A stretch of DNA of 64,000 nt from Paraurantiacibacter namhicola. Its GTDB lineage: Bacteria > Pseudomonadota > Alphaproteobacteria > Sphingomonadales > Sphingomonadaceae. Each line of letters begins with the position of its first letter. Position 1 is the stretch's first letter. Below the pieces are notes generated by a model. The model saw only the letters and a list, made by a program, of their open reading frames with translations, did no database searches and was not told where the DNA came from. The DNA lies in assembly GCF_001687545.1 (NCBI RefSeq), contig NZ_CP016545.1, positions 2,093,001-2,157,000 on the forward strand, in the 5' to 3' direction. Positions 53,852 to 62,051 of the stretch are shown here, piece after piece. Position numbers and translations under genes: made by a program.

Positions 53852-55059
53852 TGCAGGTTCACCGTCTGGCGGATTATCGCGATTGCGAGGCGGCGCTACG
53901 CAATACCGGCCTCCGACAGGCGCTTTACGATGCGGGCGAGGTGATAACCAAGGATACGCTGCTTGTGCTTCACGGCGAAGCGCACCAGAAGCGCCGCGAG
54001 GTAGAAATTCGCGTTTTCCGCCGCAACTTCTTCAAATATTACGAAAAAGAGGTCTTTCCCGCCACGCTGGAGGAGACCATCGCGCCCTTTGTAGCGGCAG
54101 GCGGCGGCGATTTGATCGAGCTCGGCTATCGGCTCACAGTAAACCTCACCGCCGATTTTGCCGGGGTGGATCGGCCTGCGCGGACGCCGGAAGAAACTGC
54201 GCAGCTCATCCGGCTCGTCAAGAAGATGAGCGAAGGCGCCACCATGGTGCATTCCACGCGCGACAAGGATGAACTGACCGCCGAAGTGCGAGAAGCGCTG
54301 GCCGAATTCGACCGGGATTTCCTGCAGGCCTCGATTGCGCGGCGCGAGGACCTGATCGCGCAGGTGGAGCGCGGCGAAGTGGAGGAGGATACCCTTCCCC
54401 GCGATGTGCTGACCGTGATCCTGAAAGCGCAGGACGAACTGCAGTTCACGCAGGCGCAGCGCGTTCGCGAAATCGGTTTCTACATGCAGGCCGGTTCGCA
54501 TTCGACCGCCAATTCGGTCGTCCATGCGCTGGAGGAAATCCAGACATGGGCCGGCGAGGATCAGGCGCGGTGGAAGCGGCTGGAGGACCCGGTCTTCGTA
54601 CAGCACTGCGTCCACGAAAGCCTGCGTCTGCACCCGGCCAGCCCCGAGGCATGGCGCAAGAGCGTCTGCCCGATGAGCGTCCAGGGGGCGGGCGACATGC
54701 CGGAGGGCGACCGTGTCGAACTCGACCTGTTCAATGCCAACCGCAGCGAGGCGATATTCGGATCCGATGCGGGCACATTCAACCCGGACCGCGACGTGCC
54801 CGTGGGCGTCATGCGCTCCGGCCTGGCCTTCGGGATCGGCGTCCATGTGTGCCTCGGCCGCGAACTCGACGGGGGCCTTGTTGCGAAGCCCGGCACGGAC
54901 CCGGCGAAGGCGCAATTCGGCATCGTGCCACTGATTGTGATCAAGCTGCTCGAACTCGGCGCGCGCAGGCTGCGTGACGATCCGCCAACCCCCGACACAA
55001 AGACCAAGCGCCCCAATTGGGGGCGCTATCCCGTGAAATTCACAAAGGAAATTGCATGA
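53851..55059 (+). CDS. Cytochrome P450, second of a tandem pair
   Basis: A 402-residue soluble P450 clearly related to its upstream neighbour throughout (shared LYDA, HGE/Q-x-HxxRR, DFAG-DRP and ESLRLHP blocks). AGSHST (214-219), ESLR (256-259), FNPDR, and haem Cys334 in FGIGVHVCLGREL. After the Cys the usual GxxLAxxE pattern reads GRELDGGLVA, an unusual form. It starts on the TGATG overlap with the first P450. The pair probably arose by duplication; two copies may act on successive positions or form different products. Confidence 0.94.
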   Translation: MQVHRLADYRDCEAALRNTGLRQALYDAGEVITKDTLLVLHGEAHQKRREVEIRVFRRNFFKYYEKEVFPATLEETIAPFVAAGGGDLIELGYRLTVNLTADFAGVDRPARTPEETAQLIRLVKKMSEGATMVHSTRDKDELTAEVREALAEFDRDFLQASIARREDLIAQVERGEVEEDTLPRDVLTVILKAQDELQFTQAQRVREIGFYMQAGSHSTANSVVHALEEIQTWAGEDQARWKRLEDPVFVQHCVHESLRLHPASPEAWRKSVCPMSVQGAGDMPEGDRVELDLFNANRSEAIFGSDAGTFNPDRDVPVGVMRSGLAFGIGVHVCLGRELDGGLVAKPGTDPAKAQFGIVPLIVIKLLELGARRLRDDPPTPDTKTKRPNWGRYPVKFTKEIA

Positions 55060-55799
55060 GCCGCAGCGCAATCATCACCGGCAGCGCCAACGGGATCGGC
55101 GCTACGATCGCGGAAACGCTGTCCGGGAAAGGCTACCGGGTGGGCATACTCGATCGTGACAGTGGAGCGGTCGAGGCACGCTGCAGCGCCGTCGACGGGG
55201 CCGTACCGCTGCCATGCGATGTTAGCGATCCGGCCGCTGTGGAAGCCGCATTCGATAATTTTGGCGAAGCGCCAGACCTGCTGGTGAACAACGCCGGAAT
55301 CGTACGTTTCGGCCCGCTTGCGGACCAGAGCGATGAGGATATCCGCTTGGTCATGGAAGTGAACACGATGGGCGTGTTCTGGACGGCCAGGTCCGCCACG
55401 CGGCGAATGGCGCAGCGCGGCAGCGGGCATGTCATCTCGCTTACGTCGATTAACGCCTATTCCCCCGGTCCCGGATCCGGGGCCTATCCGGCCAGCAAGG
55501 CGGCAGTGAAGCAGCTGATGAAGCAGTTTGCGCTGGAGTATGGCGAGCACGGCGTACGCTTCAACTCCATTGCCCCCGGTTTCATCGATGGCGGCATGTC
55601 GACGCCGATCTATGCTGACCCGAAAGTGCGCGCGGCGCGCAGCAGGGGCGTCCCGCTCGGCCGTCTCGGCACGCCTGAGGATATTGCCAACGCCGTCGCC
55701 TTCCTAGATTCCGCCGAGGGAGCCTATATCAACGGGCACGACCTGGTCGTCGATGGTGCGGTGACCCATGCCGTGCTCAAGAACCTGCCGCGCGAATAG
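55056..55799 (+). CDS. SDR family oxidoreductase
   Basis: A 247-residue short-chain dehydrogenase: TGSANGIGATIA for NAD(P), NNAG, Ser in SLTSINA, Tyr and Lys in AYPASKAA. It starts in an ATGA overlap with the second P450 (AAAGGAA upstream) and is expected to oxidise the alcohol made by P450 action. Cofactor preference and substrate cannot be told from sequence. Confidence 0.93.
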   Translation: MSRSAIITGSANGIGATIAETLSGKGYRVGILDRDSGAVEARCSAVDGAVPLPCDVSDPAAVEAAFDNFGEAPDLLVNNAGIVRFGPLADQSDEDIRLVMEVNTMGVFWTARSATRRMAQRGSGHVISLTSINAYSPGPGSGAYPASKAAVKQLMKQFALEYGEHGVRFNSIAPGFIDGGMSTPIYADPKVRAARSRGVPLGRLGTPEDIANAVAFLDSAEGAYINGHDLVVDGAVTHAVLKNLPRE

Positions 55800-56488
55800 T
55801 GTCGCGCAAGGCGATCCTGCTCACCGGAGGCTATTCCCACCCTTTCGAGGACTCCTCACCTGCCCTCGCCGCGCTAATCGCGGAGGCGGGATTGGAGCCG
55901 CACCTGGAGGGGGATATCGATACCGCTGTCGCGATGCTTGCCGAAGGCCCGGCGCTGCTTGCGGTGAACGCACTTCATTGGTCGATGGTACAACATGAAA
56001 AGTATGCGCCGGACCGCGCAGCATACGCCTACGCCCTGCCTTACCAGCACATGAACGCGATCGAACAATATGTCTCCGGCGGCGGACGCCTGCATGTCCA
56101 ACACGTCGGTACGATCTGCTTCGACACGCAGCCGCGCTGGCACCGTGTCATGGGCGGTGGCTGGTCGTGGGGTCGCTCGCATCACCCGCCGATGGGCAAG
56201 ATGCGCGTGCAGCTGAGCGATGCGGGGGCAAAACTTTCTGCGGGACCGGATGCGTTCGAATTGCTCGACGAAGCCTATCACAATCTCGATCCGGCAGAGG
56301 ACTGCACAGTACTTGCCACATGCGAGATCGAGGAAGGCCCGCAGCCGCTCGCCTGGATCAGGACATTCGGAGAAGGCCGCGTTGCAGTCGATGCGCTTGG
56401 GCATGATGCCCGCTCGATCAATGCGCCCGGCCACCGCGAGCTGATCGCCGCGCAGCTTGAATGGTTGAAGGAGACCGGGAATGCGTGA
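55799..56488 (+). CDS. ThuA-like protein
   Basis: A 229-residue protein of the ThuA-like (trehalose-utilisation) family, a glutamine-amidotransferase-like fold of uncertain chemistry. Seen: AILLTGGYSHPFEDSSPALA, an IEQYVSGGGRLHVQHVG stretch and WGRSHHPPMGKM, then VLATCEIEEG and TFGEGRVAVDALGHD. Start GTG at 55799 uses the last base of the upstream TAG. Located inside a P450/SDR operon, not a sugar operon, so its role here is unclear. Confidence 0.82.
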   Translation: MSRKAILLTGGYSHPFEDSSPALAALIAEAGLEPHLEGDIDTAVAMLAEGPALLAVNALHWSMVQHEKYAPDRAAYAYALPYQHMNAIEQYVSGGGRLHVQHVGTICFDTQPRWHRVMGGGWSWGRSHHPPMGKMRVQLSDAGAKLSAGPDAFELLDEAYHNLDPAEDCTVLATCEIEEGPQPLAWIRTFGEGRVAVDALGHDARSINAPGHRELIAAQLEWLKETGNA

Positions 56489-57242
56489 GGTTGCAGGACA
56501 GAGCGTGCTGATAACAGGCGGAGGTTCGGGCCTGGGAGAGGCCACGGCACGCTATCTGACCACGCGCGGCGCGAAAGTGACGATCACCGGCCGCCGCGCA
56601 GACCGGATCGCGGAAAAAGCCGCAGAAATTGGCTGTAACGGCATCGCCGGCGACGTGACCGTGGCGGCGGACCGCGTTGCCATGATCGAGGCAGCAGCGG
56701 ACCATGCGGGCGGCAGGCTGGATTGCCTGTTCAACAATGCCGGCAATATGGTGCGCGGGCCGGTCGAGGAGCTGGACGAGCAGGAGTTGCTCGCCATCTT
56801 TCATGCCAATGTCGTAGGCGCGATGATGCTGACGGGCCTTGCGACCCCGTATCTCGCCCAGAGCAAGGGCCTGGTGCTGTTTGTCGGGTCGGTCCACACG
56901 CAGCGCGCCTTCCCCGGCGCATCGCCCTATGCCGCAACAAAGGCGGCAGTGCAGACACTTTCCAAGGTCTATGCTGCCGAACTGGGCGATCGCGGCATCC
57001 GCGTGAACTGCATAATCCCCGGCAGCGTGCTGACCGAAATCAATGTGCGCGCCGGATTGGCAAGCGAGGAAGAGGCCAAGGCTCGCTATGAAACGCTCCA
57101 CACCATCCAGACGATCGACCGGCTTGGCCAAGGCGAGGATATCGCTCAGGCGGTCGGCTATTTCTTGGAAAGCGATTTCACCACGGGGACCACGCTGACC
57201 GTCGATGGCGGCATGGGCCTGGGCGTAACGCGCGGGGTCTAG
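56481..57242 (+). CDS. SDR family oxidoreductase
   Basis: A 253-residue short-chain dehydrogenase: ITGGGSGLGEATA, NNAG, Ser in FVGSVHTQ, Tyr-x3-Lys in PYAATKAA. It overlaps the ThuA-like gene by 8 bases (ATGCGTGA) and ends the six-gene plus-strand run. Its TAG shares CTAG with the stop of the convergent amidohydrolase gene. Classical-type SDR; substrate unknown. Confidence 0.93.
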   Translation: MREVAGQSVLITGGGSGLGEATARYLTTRGAKVTITGRRADRIAEKAAEIGCNGIAGDVTVAADRVAMIEAAADHAGGRLDCLFNNAGNMVRGPVEELDEQELLAIFHANVVGAMMLTGLATPYLAQSKGLVLFVGSVHTQRAFPGASPYAATKAAVQTLSKVYAAELGDRGIRVNCIIPGSVLTEINVRAGLASEEEAKARYETLHTIQTIDRLGQGEDIAQAVGYFLESDFTTGTTLTVDGGMGLGVTRGV

Positions 57243-58228
57243 CCCCGCAGCAGTCTTCGCGCATTGTCCGCCAGCGGCACGTCCATGGTCGGCACGCGGA
57301 ATTTCTCGGGCGCATCCCATCCGGCGAAGTTGGTGCCGTAGACGAGGCGATCGGTCCCCACGCGCTCCACCAGCAGCTCCAATGCGCGGTCGTCATGCAT
57401 GTGGATATCGTACCACAGCCGACCCAGCTGCTCGGCAAAGGCCCCGTCGCGGTGCAGGTGGTCGGGCGCCCAGGCGCGCTTGTGTGCCGCGTGTTCAAGC
57501 CGCCCCCACACCAGCGCCAGCGCGCCGCCGCCATGACTGATGCAGACATCGAGTCTGGGATGGCGATGCAGCACGCCGCCGAACAGCAACGTCGCCACGG
57601 CAATCGATTCCTGCATGGTGAAGCCGAGCATGATGTCGAGCTCGTATTTCGACAGCGCCGGGCTCGCAGCAGGACCGTCGATGCCGGCAGGCGCGGGATG
57701 GATGAATAGCGGCACGTCTAGCTCGCACACGGTCTCGTAGAAGGCATCCATACTTGGATCGTCGAGCCCGTGCGGCATGTCGGTGCCGATATAGGCGGCC
57801 TTGAGGCCCAGCTCGCGCACCGCGCGGCGCAGTTCCGCAATCGCGGCGGGCACATCCTGCATTGGCAGGGCTGCAGCGCCGCCCAGCCGGTCGGGCCGTG
57901 CTGACGCCAAGGCCGCCATGGTGTCGTTGTGGCGGCGGCAGAAGGCGATGGCCTCGGCTGCCGGGATGAAGTGGAAATAGGTCAGCGGATTGGGCGAGAG
58001 CAGCTGCCAGTCGATCCCGGCCCGGTCCATCGCCGCCACGCGCACCTCGGGGTCCATGAAGGCGCTGCCGCGATATTTCACCCCGCGCAGCTTGTAGCTG
58101 CCGATGCGGAAGACTGGCACGCCGTCCTCTTCGGTCAGCTCAGGCCCGAATTCGCCCGCAGTGCCGAACGTCTCCTCCATCACCGCATGGGCATGGATGT
58201 CAATCACGCGGGCGTCCGCGAGGCTCAT
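57239..58228 (-). CDS. Amidohydrolase-2 family (ACMSD-like) protein
   Basis: A 329-residue member of the PF04909 group, which includes aminocarboxymuconate-semialdehyde decarboxylase and resorcylate decarboxylases. HxH is His12/His14 (DIHAHA), later histidines are in LFIHPAP and CISHGGG. The final metal ligand, normally Asp (as in GTDYP-type motifs), is Asn300 here (YGTNFAGWD). Start ATG at 58228 overlaps the SDR stop (ATGA). A decarboxylase or hydrolase role is inferred from family; the Asn may alter activity. Confidence 0.88.
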   Translation of the reverse strand: MSLADARVIDIHAHAVMEETFGTAGEFGPELTEEDGVPVFRIGSYKLRGVKYRGSAFMDPEVRVAAMDRAGIDWQLLSPNPLTYFHFIPAAEAIAFCRRHNDTMAALASARPDRLGGAAALPMQDVPAAIAELRRAVRELGLKAAYIGTDMPHGLDDPSMDAFYETVCELDVPLFIHPAPAGIDGPAASPALSKYELDIMLGFTMQESIAVATLLFGGVLHRHPRLDVCISHGGGALALVWGRLEHAAHKRAWAPDHLHRDGAFAEQLGRLWYDIHMHDDRALELLVERVGTDRLVYGTNFAGWDAPEKFRVPTMDVPLADNARRLLRG

Positions 58229-59001
58229 GCGTAGCCCTGCGCGACGCCGCCATCGACCGCGATGGCCGAACCCGTAATGTAGCTTGCCGCATCGGAGCCG
58301 AGGAAGACGACGCAATTGGCGATCTCCTCCGCCTCGCCCGCGCGGCGCAGCGGGATGCCCTGCACCAATGCAGTTTCAATCTCGTCCTCGCTCTTGCCGG
58401 TGTCAGCCGATTGCTGCGCGAATAGCTTTTCGACGCGCGCAGTGCGGGTCCAGCCGGGGCACACCGTATTTACTGTGATCCCGTCCGGCCCGACCTGGTT
58501 CGACAGCGTCTTCGCCCAGCCCAGCACGGCCATGCGGATACTGTTCGACAGCGTTAGATTGGGCACCGGCTGCTTTACGCCGAAGCTGGAGATATTGACG
58601 ATCCGCCCCCAGCCGCGCTCCTGCATTCCCGGCAGCACCGCGCGGGTGGCGCGGATGGCGGACATGAGCGTGAGTTCGACAGCCTTCGCCCAGTCATCGT
58701 CCTTTAGATCGGCGAACAGGCCCGGCGGCGGACCGCCAGCATTGTTTACCAGGATGTCGACCGCGCCGAATTTCTCCCGCGCAGCCTCCACAAAAGCGCC
58801 GATATTCCCTTCGTCGGTGACATCTGCCGTCATGGCAAGGCAGCCCGGCATGCTTGCAGCTGCCGCGTCCAGCGGACCCTGGGAGCGCGCGCAGATCGCC
58901 ACATTGGCGCCCACCGCATGGAAGGCCTGCGCGGATGCGAGGCCGATCCCCTGGCTTCCTGCCATCACCAGTGCGGTGCGCCCTTCAAGGCCCAGTTTCA
59001 T
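58225..59001 (-). CDS. SDR family protein lacking the catalytic Tyr
   Basis: A 258-residue short-chain dehydrogenase-like protein. AGSQGIGLASA and NNAGGPPPG are present, and the serine is in NISSFGV, but where Tyr-x3-Lys is expected the sequence is PNLTLSNSIRMAV. That substitution is typical of an FabG-like SDR subgroup with the LSN motif, so the protein may work with altered chemistry. It is 30 bp after the epoxide-hydrolase-like gene and overlaps the next gene by ATGA. Confidence 0.9.
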   Translation of the reverse strand: MKLGLEGRTALVMAGSQGIGLASAQAFHAVGANVAICARSQGPLDAAAASMPGCLAMTADVTDEGNIGAFVEAAREKFGAVDILVNNAGGPPPGLFADLKDDDWAKAVELTLMSAIRATRAVLPGMQERGWGRIVNISSFGVKQPVPNLTLSNSIRMAVLGWAKTLSNQVGPDGITVNTVCPGWTRTARVEKLFAQQSADTGKSEDEIETALVQGIPLRRAGEAEEIANCVVFLGSDAASYITGSAIAVDGGVAQGYA

Positions 59002-59031
59002 TGCGGCAACACTCCCAATAGATCCCTCACC

Positions 59032-59406
59032 CTAGGCCATCTGGCTGCGATACATCGCGAGATCGAAATAGTCGCGCCATTCGCAGATCAGCCCGCCCGA
59101 TACGCGGAATATGCCCATAAGCGGCAGCGCAATCGGCTTGCCGCCCTTCACCATGCGGTCGATCCGCTCGGTCAGCACATGCTCTCCATTGGCGGCGATA
59201 TGCAGCAATTCCCAGTCGCTGTCCTCGAACGGGCCGGCGGCGCGAAGGTATGCCTCAACGGCGCCTTTGCCCACCAGCGGATCCATCGGAATATTGTGAT
59301 AGATCACATCCTGCCCCAGCATGGCGCAAACCTGGTCGAGGTCCGGGCCGCACCATGCCGCAATAAATGCGCGCACCACGCCTTCCGGTGTCTGCTCCCG
59401 CGTCAT
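59032..59406 (-). CDS. Limonene-1,2-epoxide-hydrolase-like protein
   Basis: A 124-residue protein with the limonene-epoxide hydrolase fold, which opens epoxides to diols in one step. The catalytic trio is visible: Arg81 and Asp83 in ERIDRM and Asp112 in WRDYFD. YHNIPMDPLVGKGAVEAYL matches the family start. ATG at 59406 with GGAGG upstream; a longer frame to 59445 lacks support. Divergent from the VOC gene across operator site 2. Fits an epoxide intermediate from P450 action. Confidence 0.88.
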   Translation of the reverse strand: MTREQTPEGVVRAFIAAWCGPDLDQVCAMLGQDVIYHNIPMDPLVGKGAVEAYLRAAGPFEDSDWELLHIAANGEHVLTERIDRMVKGGKPIALPLMGIFRVSGGLICEWRDYFDLAMYRSQMA

Positions 59407-59462
59407 TGCTGCCCGGCCTCCCCTTCCCAGCCTTATTGACATCAAACGGTGCGAGGGTGAAG

Positions 59463-59476
59463 TATCGATTTCGATA
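59463..59476. promoter_or_regulatory. Operator-like inverted repeat, site 2
   Basis: TATCGA-TT-TCGATA, a perfect 6-2-6 palindrome, between the divergent epoxide-hydrolase-like and VOC genes, 16 bp before the VOC GTG and 56 bp from the other start. TATCGATTTCGATATAAA matches site 1 at 17 of 18 bases. The operon on its right ends in a MarR gene, so autoregulation is plausible. Confidence 0.75.
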
Positions 59477-59492
59477 TAAAGGGGAGGGACAG

Positions 59493-60029
59493 GTGACGCC
59501 GCAGCCGAGCACGCCCGGCCGCCAGCATTTTGTGCAGGTCGCTTACCATGTCGCCGATATCGATGAGGCCATGCCGCGTTTCGCGCAGCTGATGGGGATT
59601 GGTCCCTTCCTTCTCAGGCGGCACATTGGTCTCGATCCCGTGTCCTATCGCGGGAAGCCGAGCGCGCTCGATATCAGCGCGGCACATGCGCAGGCTGGCC
59701 CAGTACAGATTGAGCTGGTCATGCAGCACTGCGGCAACCCGTCCGCCTTCCGCGACATGTTTGGCCCGGATGAGGAAGGCGTGCACCACGTCGCCCTGTT
59801 TCCCGAAAACTACGACGCGATGCTCGCGCATTACCTCGCGCTTGGCCACGAGGTCTCCACAGAGCTTGTCACGCCGGAAAAGCGCGGGGCCGCTTATGTC
59901 GATACAGTCGCTGCACTGGGGCACATGGTAGAGGTCTACCGCGTCAACCAGTCACTCCACGACTTCTATCGCGCGGTCGCGGATGCGGCGCGCGAATGGG
60001 ACGGTAATACGATTGCAATCGAGGTTTGA
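59493..60029 (+). CDS. VOC family (glyoxalase-like) protein
   Basis: A 178-residue vicinal-oxygen-chelate protein. Two half-repeats are seen: HFVQVAYHVADIDEAMPRF and VHHVALFPENYDAMLAHY, with likely metal residues among the two histidines and the Glu in MVEVYR. Such proteins can be isomerases, epimerases, dioxygenases or lyases. Start GTG at 59493 with GGGAGG upstream. First gene of the VOC-hydratase-MFS-MarR operon. Confidence 0.88.
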   Translation: MTPQPSTPGRQHFVQVAYHVADIDEAMPRFAQLMGIGPFLLRRHIGLDPVSYRGKPSALDISAAHAQAGPVQIELVMQHCGNPSAFRDMFGPDEEGVHHVALFPENYDAMLAHYLALGHEVSTELVTPEKRGAAYVDTVAALGHMVEVYRVNQSLHDFYRAVADAAREWDGNTIAIEV

Positions 60030-60033
60030 TGAC

Positions 60034-60819
60034 ATGCACAGCCAGAACAATACCATTGCCGACAAGCTGTTCGCAGCCTGGCGAGATCGACAGGCAATCG
60101 AAGACGAAGCTGCGCTGGCTGCATCGCGCGATGCCGAGCGTGGACGTGCGATCCAGGACCGGCTCAACGCATTGTTTGCCAAGGCCGGGCGCAGGCCCAT
60201 CGGCTGGAAGCTGGGCCTGACATCGCAGGGCGCGCTGGACCTGTTCGGGGCGGATGAGCCGATGGTGGGCGTAATCTATGCCGACACGATGCTGGAAGAC
60301 GGCGCCATGCTGCATTCCGCAGGAACCGTCAGCCCGCGGATCGAGGGGGAGATGCTGCTGGAAGTTGGCTTCATGCCTGCCGCCGGGGCCAGCGATGACG
60401 AACTGCTGGCATCCCTCGCCAGCGTCAGCGCCGCATTCGAAGTGGCCGATTCCCACTTACTTGGCTGGCCCAGCGCCATCGGCGGCGCGACGGCGGACAA
60501 CGCCTGCTGCGGCTGGCTGATGCGCGCACCGCAATCGACCTCGCCGCGGGATGCCGATTTCGAAGAGACGACGATGAATTTGACGCGCGACGGCGAAACC
60601 ATCAGCCAAGGCCGCGCATCGGCATGCTTGGGCAGCGTATTGGGGGTTTATCGCTGGTTCGTGGAGGATTCTCACCGGCGCGGCCGCGCGCTGGCTCCCG
60701 GTGAAATCATCCTGACAGGCGCCATGGGCCCGATGATCCCGATGGAAGGCCCGGCAACCTACCACCTCGATTGCCCGGGTCTGGGCGAGGCGACGCTACG
60801 CTTTGGAGGCGCCAGTTGA
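60034..60819 (+). CDS. 2-keto-4-pentenoate hydratase-like protein
   Basis: A 261-residue protein of the 2-hydroxypenta-2,4-dienoate hydratase / fumarylacetoacetase-related family, which adds water to a dienol acid in meta-cleavage pathways. GWKLGLTSQGAL, RIEGEMLLEVGF (metal-binding Glu pair), AFEVADSHLLGW and the tail ILTGAMGPMIPM fit. ATG at 60034, 4 bp after the VOC stop. Implies ring opening in the pathway, but 4-oxalocrotonate decarboxylase shares the fold and cannot be excluded. Confidence 0.88.
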   Translation: MHSQNNTIADKLFAAWRDRQAIEDEAALAASRDAERGRAIQDRLNALFAKAGRRPIGWKLGLTSQGALDLFGADEPMVGVIYADTMLEDGAMLHSAGTVSPRIEGEMLLEVGFMPAAGASDDELLASLASVSAAFEVADSHLLGWPSAIGGATADNACCGWLMRAPQSTSPRDADFEETTMNLTRDGETISQGRASACLGSVLGVYRWFVEDSHRRGRALAPGEIILTGAMGPMIPMEGPATYHLDCPGLGEATLRFGGAS

Positions 60820-62051
60820 GCAGTGCAGCAGGCTGGCACGAACTGCGCGGCGGCTGGACGCTGCTGGTCGCCTGCGCCGTGGGTGTGGGCCTGAGCGCCA
60901 TCGCGCTGCCTTTCTACGCCATCGGCCCTCTGACCCGCCCGATCGAGGCAGAGCTGGGCTGGGCCCGCGCCGATATCCAGCTGGCGATCCTTTTCAGCTC
61001 GGGACTGGGCGCTTTGACCGCTCCAGTCACGGGATGGATGATCGACCGTTTCGGTGCTCGCAGGGTCGCCCTCCCTTCGATCCTTGGCGTCTCGCTCGGG
61101 CTGCTCGTTGCGTCCTACGCCAGTACGCTTGCGATATTCTATCTGGGCTTTGCGGCCACCGCGATCCTGGGCGCTGGGACAAACCCGGTCCTGTGGTCGC
61201 GCGTCGTGTCAGGCAGTTTCGAAAAGGCGCGCGGGGCCGCGCTGGGGCTTGCCCTGGTCGGCACGGCGCTGGTCGCGCTGCTTCTGCCCAGCCTCATCGT
61301 CGCGCTGGAGGCTTACGGCGGCTGGCGCATCGCGCTGCGCGGAACGGCGCTGCTGCCCGTAATGATTGCCCTGCCGCTGGTCTGGGTCTGGCTGAGACCG
61401 GATGCACGCCGCCGGGCCGGAGATGGGGCGAGCGCGGGTCTGCCCGGCGTCACTGTAGGCGAGGCGCTGCGCGATTATCGTTTCTGGGTCCTCGCCCTGT
61501 CGATCCTGCTTGGATATCTCGCCATTTCCGGCACGCTGACAAACCTCGTCCCGGCATTGATCGACCGGGGTATCGAGGCGCAGGCCGCAGCAGCTTTCGC
61601 CGGAGCGGTGGGCATCACTATGATACCCGGCCGCGTGCTGGTGGGCTTCGTAGTGGACCGCATCTGGGCGCCAGGGGTCGCCATGGTCGTCCTCCTGCTG
61701 CCCGCCGCCGCCTGCCTTGTGCTGCAGGATGCGATGGCGCCAGCGATCCTGATTGCATCCTGCGCCATCCTCGGCCTTGCCGCCGGGGCTGAGCTGGATT
61801 TGCTGGCATTCCTGACCGCCCGCTATTTCGGGCTGGCACATTATTCCAAGATCTACGCGCTGGCCTATGCGGGGCTAGCAATGGGAAGTGCGACCGCGCC
61901 CTTCCTGTTTGCCTCGCTGCATGATCGCACGGGCAGCTATGGTACCAGCTTCCTGGTGGCGGGGACATTCTTCGCTATCGCAGCGCTGCTAATGCCATTA
62001 TTGGGCCGTTATCCGGATACATTCGTGGACGACAGGAGCAGCGCGACATGA
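60816..62051 (+). CDS. MFS transporter
   Basis: A 411-residue 12-helix major facilitator, probably importing the substrate of the locus. TGWMIDRFGARRVALPSI is the loop 2-3 motif. Start TTG at 60816 overlaps the hydratase stop (TTGA) and the stop overlaps the MarR start (ATGA), so it is translationally coupled to both. Confidence 0.91.
   Translation: MSSAAGWHELRGGWTLLVACAVGVGLSAIALPFYAIGPLTRPIEAELGWARADIQLAILFSSGLGALTAPVTGWMIDRFGARRVALPSILGVSLGLLVASYASTLAIFYLGFAATAILGAGTNPVLWSRVVSGSFEKARGAALGLALVGTALVALLLPSLIVALEAYGGWRIALRGTALLPVMIALPLVWVWLRPDARRRAGDGASAGLPGVTVGEALRDYRFWVLALSILLGYLAISGTLTNLVPALIDRGIEAQAAAAFAGAVGITMIPGRVLVGFVVDRIWAPGVAMVVLLLPAAACLVLQDAMAPAILIASCAILGLAAGAELDLLAFLTARYFGLAHYSKIYALAYAGLAMGSATAPFLFASLHDRTGSYGTSFLVAGTFFAIAALLMPLLGRYPDTFVDDRSSAT

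Noticed and set aside
55915-55922. TATCGATA inside the ThuA-like gene
   Set aside because: It lacks the 2-base spacer of the operator-like sites and lies in coding sequence, so it is probably chance.
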